Source of the DNA: Actinomadura syzygii
GTDB lineage: Bacteria; Actinomycetota; Actinomycetes; Streptosporangiales; Streptosporangiaceae
NCBI RefSeq assembly: GCF_008085905.1
Contig: NZ_VSFF01000002.1
Location: forward strand, 620,001-684,000
Direction of reading: 5' to 3'
DNA: 64,000 nucleotides
This document shows, one piece after another, positions 54,289 to 63,275 of this stretch (the first letter of the stretch is position 1; each line of letters begins with the position of its first letter). Both the position numbers and the translations under genes were made by a program. The notes beneath the pieces are model-generated. The model was not told where the DNA came from. It saw only the letters and a program-made list of their open reading frames with translations, and did no database searches.

Positions 54289-55325
54289 ACGTCAGGCTGA
54301 GCTACCGCGACGCGCACGGCGCGCGGGTGGACGCGAAGGCCGTCGAGGCCGACCAGGACGAGCCGCCGCTGCGGCCGCCGCTGGAGACCGTCCGGCTGAA
54401 CCTGGAGCTGCCCGACCGGACGGTCGCCGTCCGCTGCGTCCGGCCCGTCGACCGCGGCGCCGGCGGGCTCGCGGAGGGCTACCGGCGGCTCGACGGGGAG
54501 ATCCTCGCGGGACTGCGGCTCGCCCGGCTCTGCGACGGCCGCCCCTACCCGCGGACGGTGACCCGCCTCGTCGGGTACGAGGCCGACACGGCGGCGCCGT
54601 TCGCGCTGCTGGAGCCGCTGCGGGGCGTCGAGGTCGAGACGCTCGCCGGGACCCTGCCGACCGAGCAGCGGCGCCGCTTCCAGGTGCGGCTGCTGCGCGC
54701 GGTGCGGCTGCTCGGCGCCGCCGGGATCTCGCACCGCGGCCTCGGCCCGGACACCGTCCGGTGGGACGGCGACGACGTCCAGATCACCGACTTCTCCCAG
54801 GCCGCGCTGATCGGCGCGCCGCGCACCGTCGTCGGCGCGATGCCGTGGCAGGCGCCGGAGCAGCGCCCCGAGACCCCGCCCGGCTGGGTCCGCGGCGAGG
54901 TCGGCCCGAACGACGACCTCTGGGCGGCCGGGCGGCTGATCTTCTACGTGGTCACCGGGGAGGACCTCGACGACACGGCGAAGCTCGACGCCAGGCCCGA
55001 ACTGGCCGCGCTGCTCGCCGGGGTCATCGAGCGGCCGGAGCGCCGCCCGGACGCGCAGACGCTGCTGCGCAGGCTGGGCGAGGCCGACCCGCCGCCCCGC
55101 CCGCTCGCCGCCGACCCGGCGTTCGCAAGGGGCCGCGCCGAGTTCTTCGCGCAGCGGCGGCGCAAGCACCCGGGCACCGCCCCGGACCCGGAGTCCCCGC
55201 CGCCCCCGCCCGCCCCGGCCGCGCGCCCGGCCCCGCCCCGGCCGCGCCGCGACCGCTCCTGGCTGCTGTGGGCCGGGGTCGCGGCGATGGTCGTGCTGGC
55301 CGTCTACCTAGTCCTCGGACGGTGA
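54285..55325 (+). CDS. Membrane-anchored pseudokinase
   Basis: 346 residues, GTG overlapping the previous stop. The kinase fold is plain from 'LLGAAGISHRGLGPDTVRW', 'DVQITDFSQAALIG' and 'MPWQAPEQRPE', but the essential residues are changed: HRD has become HRG (150-152), DFG is DFS (169-171), and the VAIK lysine position reads VAVRCV (R50). It should not phosphorylate and probably works as an allosteric or scaffolding subunit. A proline-rich linker (about 300-325) leads to one C-terminal membrane helix (LLWAGVAAMVVLAVYLVL), placing the kinase fold in the cytosol. With a PP2C gene in the same operon, the pair suggests phospho-signal handling. Confidence 0.85.
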   Translation: MNVRLSYRDAHGARVDAKAVEADQDEPPLRPPLETVRLNLELPDRTVAVRCVRPVDRGAGGLAEGYRRLDGEILAGLRLARLCDGRPYPRTVTRLVGYEADTAAPFALLEPLRGVEVETLAGTLPTEQRRRFQVRLLRAVRLLGAAGISHRGLGPDTVRWDGDDVQITDFSQAALIGAPRTVVGAMPWQAPEQRPETPPGWVRGEVGPNDDLWAAGRLIFYVVTGEDLDDTAKLDARPELAALLAGVIERPERRPDAQTLLRRLGEADPPPRPLAADPAFARGRAEFFAQRRRKHPGTAPDPESPPPPPAPAARPAPPRPRRDRSWLLWAGVAAMVVLAVYLVLGR

Positions 55326-55329
55326 CCCG

Positions 55330-57354
55330 GTGACCACATCGCTGCTGCACCAGACCCTCTACCGGTGGGGGACGACCGGCCGCCTCGGCGACCTCCGCGA
55401 CCCCGGGCTCTGCCCGGTGGCGAGCTCGCTCGACCCGTCGTCCACGGCCGAGCTGCGCCGCTGGCACGACCTCGTGGAGCCGTGGCTGCGGCTCGGCGAC
55501 CGCGGCGTCGCCGAGCCCAGCTTCTTCTACACGGCGTTCCCCGCCGGGACGGCCGCCGCGGGCGAGGCGGTGCTGATCAGGCGCGTCCAGCCGGGCGACG
55601 CCCGCACCGCCTCCGCGCACCTGCTGTTCGGCTCCGCCGGGGTGCTCACGCCCCGGCTGGCGCTGGAGCTGCGCGACTGGACGTGGGCGCCCGCCCACCT
55701 GCCCGGCCGGGCCCCGATGGTCAACCCGACCTCGCTGATCGCCTACCGGTCCGGCCTCAGCGACGCGGCGCGGACGCCGGCGCTGCGGCACCCGCTCGTC
55801 ACGCTGATGTCCCGCGTGCTCGCGGGCCCCGGCACGATCGAGGCGCCGGTCACCGACGACACCATGGCGCTGCTGTGGGCGGTCGACGACATCTGCACCG
55901 TGCTCGGCTCCGGCCTGCGCGACTGGGACGACTGGCGCGTCGCGTTCGAGACGAACGACGAGCGGCTCTGGTCCGCCGACCCGCCCGGAATGTTCCTGCG
56001 GTTCCGGCGGGGCGTGCCGCCGCCGGGCGCCGAGCCGTCCACCCGCGCGGCGGCGCTCGCGCTCGTCCGCCAGTACGTGACCGGCGGCACCAACGCGCTG
56101 CGCGACCTGCGGAGCAGCGCCGGGCTGAACGAGCTGGACACCATGGCCGCCCGCGTCGACCGGCTGATCGCGGACGCCCCGCCGTCCGCCGCGCCCGCCC
56201 CCGCGTCCGCCGCGCGCACACCCGCACCCGCCGCGCGCACACCGGCGCCCGCGGAGTCCGCACCCGCCCCGCCCCGGGGCCGGGGTCCGGCGCGGGTGGC
56301 CGCCGCCGGGACGTTCCGCGCGTCCGCGCCCTCGTCGACGACCGGGAAGGGCGAGCAGGTCTCCTGCCCCATCTGCCTCGGCCGCCTCGACTGGGGAGGG
56401 CTCCCGCTCTACACCTACGACCGGGGGCTCAACCAGTACACCGAACTGGTCGTCCCGAAGGACGCGAACCGGGAGCAGCGCGCCCGCATGACGCGGACGG
56501 CGTCCGTGCGCTGCCCCAACCCGGGCGACACGATGACCGCCCACTACCTGCCCGCCGGGTACGGGCAGTACGGCTCACCGGCCGTGTACGGCTTCATCGG
56601 CGGCACCACGTCCGGGAAGACGCATCTCGTCGCCGCGATGGTCGCCGCGATCGAACGCGGCGAGCTCGGCGGCTACGGCATCACCGCGCAGCCGGTGGAC
56701 CTCGACCGGCACCAGGCGTTCCTGCGCGACATGGTCCGCCCGCTGTTCACCGAGTCGACGTGGCTGACGCCGACCCGCGAGGGCGAGGTCGCCTTCGCGG
56801 ACGCGTTCGTCATCTCCGGCGGCGGCAGGCAGCGGGCGGTGGCGCTGTTCGACGTGGCGGGCAGCGAGCTGAGCAACGTCGGCGACGCCAAGCGCTTCCT
56901 CGACATCGCCGACGGGCTGGTCTTCGTCGCGGACCCGACCCGGTTCGGGCCGGGCAGCCTCGGCGACCCGTCCTTCAACACGGTGCTCAGCCTGCTCCGG
57001 GCCTCCGGACGGCTGTCCCGGGTGAGCGCCGCGATCGTCCTGAACAAGGCCGACCTGTTCAAGTTCGACGATCCGATCGCGCACTGGCTCACCCGCGACT
57101 CCGCCGTCCTGGACGCCGCCGAGGTGCTGGACGAGAGCGCCGACGTGTTCGGCTACATGCGCCAGCGGGACGCGGAGGCGTGGACGCGCCCCTATCTGGA
57201 ATGCGACCGGGCGACCCTGCACGTCGCCTCCGCGACCGGCACCGACGCGGTCGAACGGGGGGTCCGCCCCCAGCGCGTCCTGCGGCCCCTGGTCGCGCTC
57301 ATGGCGATGACCGGGCTGCTGACGTCCGCCGAGGCCAAGGACATAGGAATCTGA
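55330..57354 (+). CDS. Zinc-ribbon TRAFAC-type GTPase with N-terminal GTPase-associated domain
   Basis: 674 residues. The N-terminal 270 residues ('LLHQTLYRWGTTGRLGDLRD', 'HLLFGSAGVLTPRLALELRD') resemble the GAP1-N type domain described for GTPase-based conflict systems. After an alanine/proline linker comes a treble-clef pair 'CPICLGRLDW ... VRCPNPGD' and a GTPase domain: G1 'GGTTSGKTHLV' (about 421-431), G3 'LFDVAGSE', G4 'VLNKADLF'. All nucleotide motifs are intact. This layout matches the zinc-ribbon double-GTPase family as I remember it; the exact family name needs a profile search. Four bases separate it from the pseudokinase gene. Confidence 0.8.
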   Translation: MTTSLLHQTLYRWGTTGRLGDLRDPGLCPVASSLDPSSTAELRRWHDLVEPWLRLGDRGVAEPSFFYTAFPAGTAAAGEAVLIRRVQPGDARTASAHLLFGSAGVLTPRLALELRDWTWAPAHLPGRAPMVNPTSLIAYRSGLSDAARTPALRHPLVTLMSRVLAGPGTIEAPVTDDTMALLWAVDDICTVLGSGLRDWDDWRVAFETNDERLWSADPPGMFLRFRRGVPPPGAEPSTRAAALALVRQYVTGGTNALRDLRSSAGLNELDTMAARVDRLIADAPPSAAPAPASAARTPAPAARTPAPAESAPAPPRGRGPARVAAAGTFRASAPSSTTGKGEQVSCPICLGRLDWGGLPLYTYDRGLNQYTELVVPKDANREQRARMTRTASVRCPNPGDTMTAHYLPAGYGQYGSPAVYGFIGGTTSGKTHLVAAMVAAIERGELGGYGITAQPVDLDRHQAFLRDMVRPLFTESTWLTPTREGEVAFADAFVISGGGRQRAVALFDVAGSELSNVGDAKRFLDIADGLVFVADPTRFGPGSLGDPSFNTVLSLLRASGRLSRVSAAIVLNKADLFKFDDPIAHWLTRDSAVLDAAEVLDESADVFGYMRQRDAEAWTRPYLECDRATLHVASATGTDAVERGVRPQRVLRPLVALMAMTGLLTSAEAKDIGI

Positions 57355-57355
57355 G

Positions 57356-59104
57356 ATGACTGAGGTACCCATCGACCAGATCGAGTTCCGCTGGCACCCC
57401 CAGGACGACCTGACCGGGATCGCCCATTCGTTCCCGTACGGCGCGCAGTTCGACCGCTGGAACAGCCTGCTGAAGCAGTACGCGGGCGTCTCTGGACGCG
57501 GCGGCGCGGTGGCGGCGCAGGCCCGGTCCAGCGCCGTGTACCTCACCTACCAGGACGGGACGGCGGCGCTCCTGCTGCGCAGCCGCGACCCGCGCGCGCT
57601 GCCCCTCTTCGAGCGGAACGCCCGGCACGGCGCCGGGGCGGGCCGGCTGGACCTGGTGGCCCGCGCGCTGATCGCCCCGGAGACGGTACTGACGGCGGAG
57701 CGGGCGATGAGGATCATGGTGTCCGACCCGGACGCGCTGTTCGACCCGCTGCCGGGCCAGGCGCGCCCCGGAGCGCTGCAACGGCTGTCCTGGCCCGGGA
57801 TCGATGGGGGCGTCCGTCCCGGGGAGAAGATCGAGCTACAGGCGCGGGAGTACACCGGCGTCCTCGCGCCCGTGCTCGCCGCCGTGCTCGCCGACCCCGA
57901 CCGCCCGGTGACGGTGGTGCTGCCTCCGGACGACATCCGCCAGTCGATGTGGCGGAGCCGGGCCCTCGGCCTGCTGTGGGCCTCGCGGCTGCTGCTCCAG
58001 CCGCTGCTGCGAGGCGAGCTCGGCCACGCCCTCCACGACTGGCGGCCCACGTTCTCCACCTGCGAGGCGCCGCAGAGTTCCAGCGACGGGCGGGACGACA
58101 TCTGGCTCGCGTTCCGCGAACGCGGGCCGGACGGGCCGCCGATCGGGGACGGGCCGAGGGTCGTCCACCTCGCCCAGCCGCTCCGGGGGCAGAGCCCGCT
58201 GGAGGCGGCCGCGAACCGGCTCGCCGAGATCTACGCGGCGGACGGCGACCAGTGCCTCCAGCTCGTCGCGAACGCGGTGCGCGGCCAGCGGACGCTGGCG
58301 GACAAGATCGAGGCGGTCGCGTGCAGCCACGCGATCGCCGCGGCCCTGTCCCCGCCGCACCCCCTCTCCCGGCAACCCGTCCAGCCCGCGGGGAACACCC
58401 GCGAGCGGGCCGTGCGGCGGCCGCCCGCCGAGCACGTCCCGGCCGCCGTGCCGGCCACCGCGCCGGTCGGCGAGGCCGTCCCGGCGATGGCCGGGGCCCG
58501 CGCGTCCGGCCCGCCTCCCGCCGCGCCGCCGGAACCGGCGCAGCAGCGGCGGCCGCCCGCCCCGCGGCCCGGCGACAAGTTCCTGTCCCACCTCTACCAG
58601 CGCCTGGCGCAGACCCGGGACCGGCAGGGCGTCCTGCGGACGGTCAACTGGATCGCGGCGCGCACCGCGGCGGGCGCCCGGCTGGACGCGGCCGAGGTCT
58701 CCGAGGTCCTGGAGACCCTGGGGCGGCGCGGCTGGTTCGCCGACGAACTGCGGCCCCTCGCCGCCGGGCCCGAGCGGATGGCCGACCTGCTCCAGCCGAT
58801 CTTCGCGGCGGCCGGCCACGACGAGCGGCTGGAGGCGCAGCTGAGGTCGTGGCACGTCGGCGGCCCGCCCCCCGTGCTCGCCGACGCGCTGGCCGTGCTG
58901 GCGGCGCGGCTGGAACCGGACCGCGCCGACTGGCTGGCCGGCCACTGCCTGCGGCACGACGTCCCCCGGAACAGGTCCGGCGCCCCCGCCGCCCTGGTCA
59001 CCCTGCTGCGCTGGCCCGGCACGAAATGGCCCGTGGCCGTCGGCGCGCTCGCCTGGCTGGCGCCGGTGCTCCTGGTGATCGTCGGCTTACTGGCACTGGC
59101 CTGA
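57356..59104 (+). CDS. Membrane-tethered partner of the GTPase, unknown family
   Basis: 582 residues, ATG one base after the GTPase stop. N-terminal globular part ('IEFRWHPQDDLTGIAHSFPY', 'LIAPETVLTAERAMRIMVSD', 'VVLPPDDIRQSMWRSRALGL'), an alanine/proline-rich linker (about 340-400), a helical part ('HLYQRLAQTRDRQGVLRTVN', 'EVLETLGRRGWFADELRPLA') and one C-terminal membrane helix (VGALAWLAPVLLVIVGLLAL). The fixed pairing with the GTPase and the helical middle suggest a GTPase-associated adaptor. Not recognised by name. Confidence 0.7.
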   Translation: MTEVPIDQIEFRWHPQDDLTGIAHSFPYGAQFDRWNSLLKQYAGVSGRGGAVAAQARSSAVYLTYQDGTAALLLRSRDPRALPLFERNARHGAGAGRLDLVARALIAPETVLTAERAMRIMVSDPDALFDPLPGQARPGALQRLSWPGIDGGVRPGEKIELQAREYTGVLAPVLAAVLADPDRPVTVVLPPDDIRQSMWRSRALGLLWASRLLLQPLLRGELGHALHDWRPTFSTCEAPQSSSDGRDDIWLAFRERGPDGPPIGDGPRVVHLAQPLRGQSPLEAAANRLAEIYAADGDQCLQLVANAVRGQRTLADKIEAVACSHAIAAALSPPHPLSRQPVQPAGNTRERAVRRPPAEHVPAAVPATAPVGEAVPAMAGARASGPPPAAPPEPAQQRRPPAPRPGDKFLSHLYQRLAQTRDRQGVLRTVNWIAARTAAGARLDAAEVSEVLETLGRRGWFADELRPLAAGPERMADLLQPIFAAAGHDERLEAQLRSWHVGGPPPVLADALAVLAARLEPDRADWLAGHCLRHDVPRNRSGAPAALVTLLRWPGTKWPVAVGALAWLAPVLLVIVGLLALA

Positions 59105-59128
59105 CGCCCCCGATCACGAGGACGGCAC

Positions 59129-59869
59129 ATGAGCTATCGCACCGTCATGGCCGCGGACCTGAAGGGCTACGGGTCCGCGCCGCAGAACGCGCAGGACGTG
59201 CTCCAGCAGAACCTGGCCGGCTGCCTGCGCGACGCGGCGGGCCGGGCCGGGCTGGACCCGCAGCGGTGGGGCGAGGCGGGCCGCGGCGACGGGATGCTGA
59301 TGGTGCTGCCGCCGGACGTCGCCGTCGAGAGCCTCGCGGGGCGGTTCGTCCGCGAGCTGAACGCCGCGCTGCGCGCCCGCAACCGGCTGGTGAGCGCGGC
59401 GGCGCGGGTCCGGATGCTGCTCGCGATCCACCACGGCCCCGTCGCCGAGGCGGCCATCGGGTACAGCGGGACCGCGCCCGTGGTCGTGACGCGGCTGTGC
59501 GGAGCGGACTCGCTGCGGGACGCGCTGGACGCGGCGGGCGCCGACCTCGGCGTCGTCATGTCCGCGTTCGTGTACCGCAGCTCGGTCGAGGCGGGCATGA
59601 CGTCCCTCGACCCGGCCGACCTGCGCCATGTGCGGCTGCCCGACCTCGGCGCCGACGGGGACGGCTGGATCTGGTTCCCCGGCGGCCCCGACCCGCACAC
59701 CGTCGACTTCCCCGACGGCCTGGCGGGCGGCACCGAGCGGGAGCAGAAGCAGGAGCCGAAGTCCCCTCCGAGGCGGCCTTCGCGGCCTGACAGTCCCTCG
59801 GTGGACTTCAGCCGAGGAAACACCTACATCGGCCGCGACCAGAACAACTACTACGGAGGCCGGCCGTGA
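59129..59869 (+). CDS. Class III cyclase-fold protein ending in a GRDQNNYYGG motif
   Basis: 246 residues. 'YRTVMAADLKGYGSAP' carries D10, 'AGRGDGMLMVLPPD' D54, and 'YSGTAPVVVTRLCGADSLRD' the late Arg, so the metal site of class III cyclases is kept in a small domain. The C-terminal 60 residues are disordered and end 'NTYIGRDQNNYYGGRP'. The same short motif occurs in the next protein, which overlaps by 4 bases. The shared motif may be how the two associate. Whether it makes a cyclic nucleotide is unproven. Confidence 0.72.
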   Translation: MSYRTVMAADLKGYGSAPQNAQDVLQQNLAGCLRDAAGRAGLDPQRWGEAGRGDGMLMVLPPDVAVESLAGRFVRELNAALRARNRLVSAAARVRMLLAIHHGPVAEAAIGYSGTAPVVVTRLCGADSLRDALDAAGADLGVVMSAFVYRSSVEAGMTSLDPADLRHVRLPDLGADGDGWIWFPGGPDPHTVDFPDGLAGGTEREQKQEPKSPPRRPSRPDSPSVDFSRGNTYIGRDQNNYYGGRP

Positions 59870-62061
59870 ACGAGCAGCCCGCGCCCGCCGAGGCCAAGGA
59901 GCCCAAAGCCAAGGACCCCAAGGCGAAGCTCCCCAAGCCCGAAGAGCCCAAAGCCAAGGCCAAGGACGAGGAACCGAAGGCCGGGGAGCCGAAGGCCGAG
60001 GAACCGAAGGACAAGGAGAAGGAGAAGGACGAGCCGTCCCGCGCGCACGTCCTCAACGAGCGGGGCCAGCGCGGCACGATCCAGGACCGGATCGGCACCG
60101 AGCGGGACGCGCTGTCCGGCTACGCCCCCGGCGGCACGGCCATCGGCCGCGACCAGCACAACCACTACTACGGCGGGCCGGACGGCAGGCGCACCAGGAT
60201 CGCGCCGCTGCGCCGCCGGGACGTCGAGGAGATCGAGCGCGCCTTCGTCGCCCCCGAGGACTTCGACGAGCTGCTCCGGCTGACCCGCGAGCGCCGGATC
60301 GTGATCCTCCAGGCCGATCAGGACAGCGGCCGGTACGCGGCGGCGCGCCGCCTGCTGTGCCTGCTGCTCGCGGGCGACGACCGGAGGCTGTTCGGGGTTG
60401 ACCCGTCCGTCCGGCTGGACGAGCTGACGGCCGACGACCTGACCGAGGGCGCCGGCTACGTCTACCGCGACCCGGCCCGCCCGGACGCGCTCACCGGGTT
60501 CGCGCTCGACAAGATCTCCGGACTGCTGGAGGACGCGAAGGCCCGGCTGGTGATCACCGTCGACGCGGCCCGGCCGCTCACCGACGACCGCGCCGTCGAG
60601 CTGGTGCTGCGGCTCGGCCGCGTCCAGGACCGCCGGGAGATCGCGCGCGGCCTGCTCGCCCTCGAACTGGGCGACGGCCGGGCCGGTGTGGTCCTCGACG
60701 AGCCGGACGTGGCCGCCCTCCTCGACGCCCAGCTCGGCCAGGACGGCCCGCCCCGGCACGCGCGGGCCGTCGCGGTGGAGCTGCTCAACGCGCACCGGCA
60801 GGCGCTCCCGCTCGCCCGCACCGCCGAGCAGGCGCTGCGGCTGCGCGACGACGAGCTGCGCACGCAGTGGTTCGAGAGCCTGGAGACGCTGTCCCTGCAA
60901 TGCATGGCGGTCGCCACCGCCGTGCTGAGCGGCGAGCCCTACGAGACGGTCGCCCTCGCCGCGATGCAGCTGAAGAACGAGCTGGAGACGGGCGACCCGC
61001 ACGCCGAATCCCTCCGCAGGCTCGACGCGCCGCTCACGCCGACCAGGCGGAAATGGCTGAGCAGGCTCGGCGCGGAGACGGCCCCGTCCAAGGTCAGGCT
61101 GAGGTTCGGGGCGACCGCGCCGTCCGAGGCGATCCGCTATCTCGACCCGTACGCGCAGGGCAAGGTGCTCGGCTATTTCTGGCGGGAGTTCGACGAGCAG
61201 CGCCCCCGGCTGCTGGGGTGGCTGCGCTGGTGCTCCGAGCATCCGCTGGAGAGCGTCCGGACGCGGACCGCCGTCGCCACCGGCTTCCTCGCCGCCCGCG
61301 CGTTCGACCTCGTCCGCGCGCTCGTGATCGAGCCGATGGCGTTCTCCGAGGACCCCCGGCTCCGGACCGTCGCCGCCACCGCGCTGCACGCCACGGTGAC
61401 GCAGCGGCCCGCGCTGCGCGAGCCCGTCCGGGAGCTGCTGCGGAGCTGGGCCGAGCCCGCCGAGACGCCGCGGCTGCGCGGGACCGCCGCCCGCGCCTGG
61501 CGGGTGGAGTACGCCGACGGCGGCGCCGCCGCCGCGCTGGACTGGCTGGAGGACTACACCGGCGACGAGTCCGTCCTTGTCACGGCGGCGGTATGCGTGT
61601 CGGTGACCGAGCTGTGGGAGACCGAGTGGGACCGCGAGGGCACGCCCGCGCGGCTGCTGGAGTGGACGTCGGACCGGGACGAGGACCGCCGCTTCACCGG
61701 ACGGCTGGCCTTCCTGACGGCCGCCAGGCAGCTCGTGCGGCGACTGCCGGGCGACGACTTCGACTGGCCGGGGCTGCTGCACATCGCCGCGATGGACGAC
61801 GCCCGCATGCGGGACGTCGCCGCGCTCTGGCGGGAGGTGCTCAACGACTCGATCGTCCAGGAGCACGCCCAAGACCTGCTGCGCGAATGGGCGTGCACGG
61901 CCGACGACGTGCCGGTCGTCCGGCGCTCGCTCGCGCGCCTCACGCGGGCCGTCGCGACGGACGGGGTGACGGCGGGACGCCTGCGGTACGCGGCCCGCGG
62001 CTGGGCCGAGGACGCCCCGAAGAGCTCCGCCGATGTACTGACCGCCCTCAACGGAAGGTGA
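59866..62061 (+). CDS. STAND-like helical protein with altered P-loop
   Basis: 731 residues, GTG overlapping the previous stop. Residues 10-57 are lysine/glutamate/proline-rich low complexity; 'AIGRDQHNHYYGG' (92-104) follows, then 'IERAFVAPEDFDELLRLTRE' and 'RRIVILQADQDSGRYAAARR', the place where STAND/AAA proteins have their P-loop. Here the glycines are largely lost and the lysine is Arg156, so nucleotide hydrolysis is doubtful. A 'RLVITVDAARPL' strand may be the Walker B relic. From about 310 onwards the protein is helical-repeat-like. Actinomycetes have many such proteins; their roles are unknown. Confidence 0.72.
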   Translation: MNEQPAPAEAKEPKAKDPKAKLPKPEEPKAKAKDEEPKAGEPKAEEPKDKEKEKDEPSRAHVLNERGQRGTIQDRIGTERDALSGYAPGGTAIGRDQHNHYYGGPDGRRTRIAPLRRRDVEEIERAFVAPEDFDELLRLTRERRIVILQADQDSGRYAAARRLLCLLLAGDDRRLFGVDPSVRLDELTADDLTEGAGYVYRDPARPDALTGFALDKISGLLEDAKARLVITVDAARPLTDDRAVELVLRLGRVQDRREIARGLLALELGDGRAGVVLDEPDVAALLDAQLGQDGPPRHARAVAVELLNAHRQALPLARTAEQALRLRDDELRTQWFESLETLSLQCMAVATAVLSGEPYETVALAAMQLKNELETGDPHAESLRRLDAPLTPTRRKWLSRLGAETAPSKVRLRFGATAPSEAIRYLDPYAQGKVLGYFWREFDEQRPRLLGWLRWCSEHPLESVRTRTAVATGFLAARAFDLVRALVIEPMAFSEDPRLRTVAATALHATVTQRPALREPVRELLRSWAEPAETPRLRGTAARAWRVEYADGGAAAALDWLEDYTGDESVLVTAAVCVSVTELWETEWDREGTPARLLEWTSDRDEDRRFTGRLAFLTAARQLVRRLPGDDFDWPGLLHIAAMDDARMRDVAALWREVLNDSIVQEHAQDLLREWACTADDVPVVRRSLARLTRAVATDGVTAGRLRYAARGWAEDAPKSSADVLTALNGR

Positions 62062-62066
62062 CCCAG

Positions 62067-63275
62067 GTGGACGAGAACGAGAGGCCCGACGACGGCCGCG
62101 CCCGCGAATCCGGCGACGACCCGGACGAGCGCCGCCGCATCCAGGCCGCCCAAGCCGCCCAAGCCGCCCAAGCCGCACAGGCCGCACAGGCCGCCCAAGC
62201 AGCGCAGGCGGCCCAGCAGGCGCAGGCGGCCTGGCAGCACGGCCAGGCCGCCCAGGCGTGGCGGCCGTCCGAGGCCGACCCGGTTCCGTCCGGGCCGCTC
62301 ATCGTCGACCGGAGGCCCGCCCGGGGCGTGCCGCCCGCCGCCGCGATGCCCGGCCGCGCCTTCGTGTTCTCCGACCGCGACGGCCAGGCGGTCCAGCACA
62401 GCGCGACACCGCGCGGCTGGCTCGGCCAGTTGGGCGCGCCCCGCTACGAGTGGCGTTTCGAGGTCGACGTCGGCCTGCGCACGGACACGTTCACGGCCAC
62501 GATCCCGAGCCGGACGGACACGGCCCGGTTCATCGTGACGCTGGAGGCCGAGTGGTCGGTGACCGACCCGGTCCGGGTGGTCCGGCGCGGTCTGGTGGAC
62601 GGCGCCAGGCTCGTCCGGTCCCGGCTGCTCGCCGCCGTGCGGTCGGTCGGCCACGGCTACCGGATCGACCAGATCTCCGAGCTGGAGACCGCGCTCGGAG
62701 ACAAGCTGGCCGCCGGGTTCCGGGAGTACCCGGAGGGCATCACCGTCCACGGCTGCTACGCCACCGCCGACCCGGACGAGCGCAGCCGCGCCAAGCTGGA
62801 GCGGATCGACGACGCCCGCGTCGAGCGGCAGCTCAGCGAGGAGGAGGTCGGCGCGCTCCGCACGTCCATGCGCAGCAGCTCCGACCTGTTCCTGCTGTAC
62901 CTGGCGCAGGACCGCAACCGGGTCGGGGACCTGATCATCGACATGCGCAAGCACGAGGAGATCAAGGAAGAGCGGGTCATCGAGCTGTTCAACAAGGCCG
63001 TCGAGCAGAACATCATGCAGCCCGCCGAGATCAACGAGATGCTGCGCCGGCTCCTCGATCCCATCGCGGGGGTGTTCCAGCCGGACGGCCGGACCGACAT
63101 GTTCGGCACCGCCCAGCTCCCGGCGCCCGCGCCCGCCACGGGGGCGGCGCCCGCGCCGCCCCCGGCCATCGCGGGTTCGCTCGCCGACGACGAAGAGGAC
63201 GTCATGCCGGAGGAGCTGCGGCAGCGCGCGGAGGACGGCGTCTACGAGTGGAAGCCGATGCCGTGGGAATCCTGA
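62067..63275 (+). CDS. SPFH/band-7-like protein with AAQ-repeat N-terminus
   Basis: 402 residues; GTG 62067 has GGAAGG eight bases upstream, whereas GTG 62058 lies inside that site. The N-terminus contains a run of about nine AAQ triplets. The middle ('DTFTATIPSRTDTARFIVTL', 'VVRRGLVDGARLVRSRLLAA', 'DQISELETALGDKLAAGFRE') follows the SPFH pattern of a beta-rich domain and a coupled helix, then a helical part ('DLIIDMRKHEEIKEERVIEL'). SPFH proteins form membrane-bound rings; this one lacks a clear membrane helix. The C-terminus is alanine/proline-rich and then acidic. Confidence 0.62.
   Translation: MDENERPDDGRARESGDDPDERRRIQAAQAAQAAQAAQAAQAAQAAQAAQQAQAAWQHGQAAQAWRPSEADPVPSGPLIVDRRPARGVPPAAAMPGRAFVFSDRDGQAVQHSATPRGWLGQLGAPRYEWRFEVDVGLRTDTFTATIPSRTDTARFIVTLEAEWSVTDPVRVVRRGLVDGARLVRSRLLAAVRSVGHGYRIDQISELETALGDKLAAGFREYPEGITVHGCYATADPDERSRAKLERIDDARVERQLSEEEVGALRTSMRSSSDLFLLYLAQDRNRVGDLIIDMRKHEEIKEERVIELFNKAVEQNIMQPAEINEMLRRLLDPIAGVFQPDGRTDMFGTAQLPAPAPATGAAPAPPPAIAGSLADDEEDVMPEELRQRAEDGVYEWKPMPWES
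62141..62231 (+). repeat. GCCCAAGCC-type tandem repeat encoding AAQ triplets
   Basis: About nine imperfect 9-bp units (GCC-CAA/CAG-GCC) in frame inside the SPFH-like gene. In-frame units mean that copy-number change would lengthen or shorten an alanine/glutamine helix without frameshift. Confidence 0.75.

Noticed and set aside
62141..62231. CRISPR-like repeat
   Set aside because: Units are 9 bp, contiguous and in frame; there are no spacers. No CRISPR array or cas gene was seen anywhere in the window.
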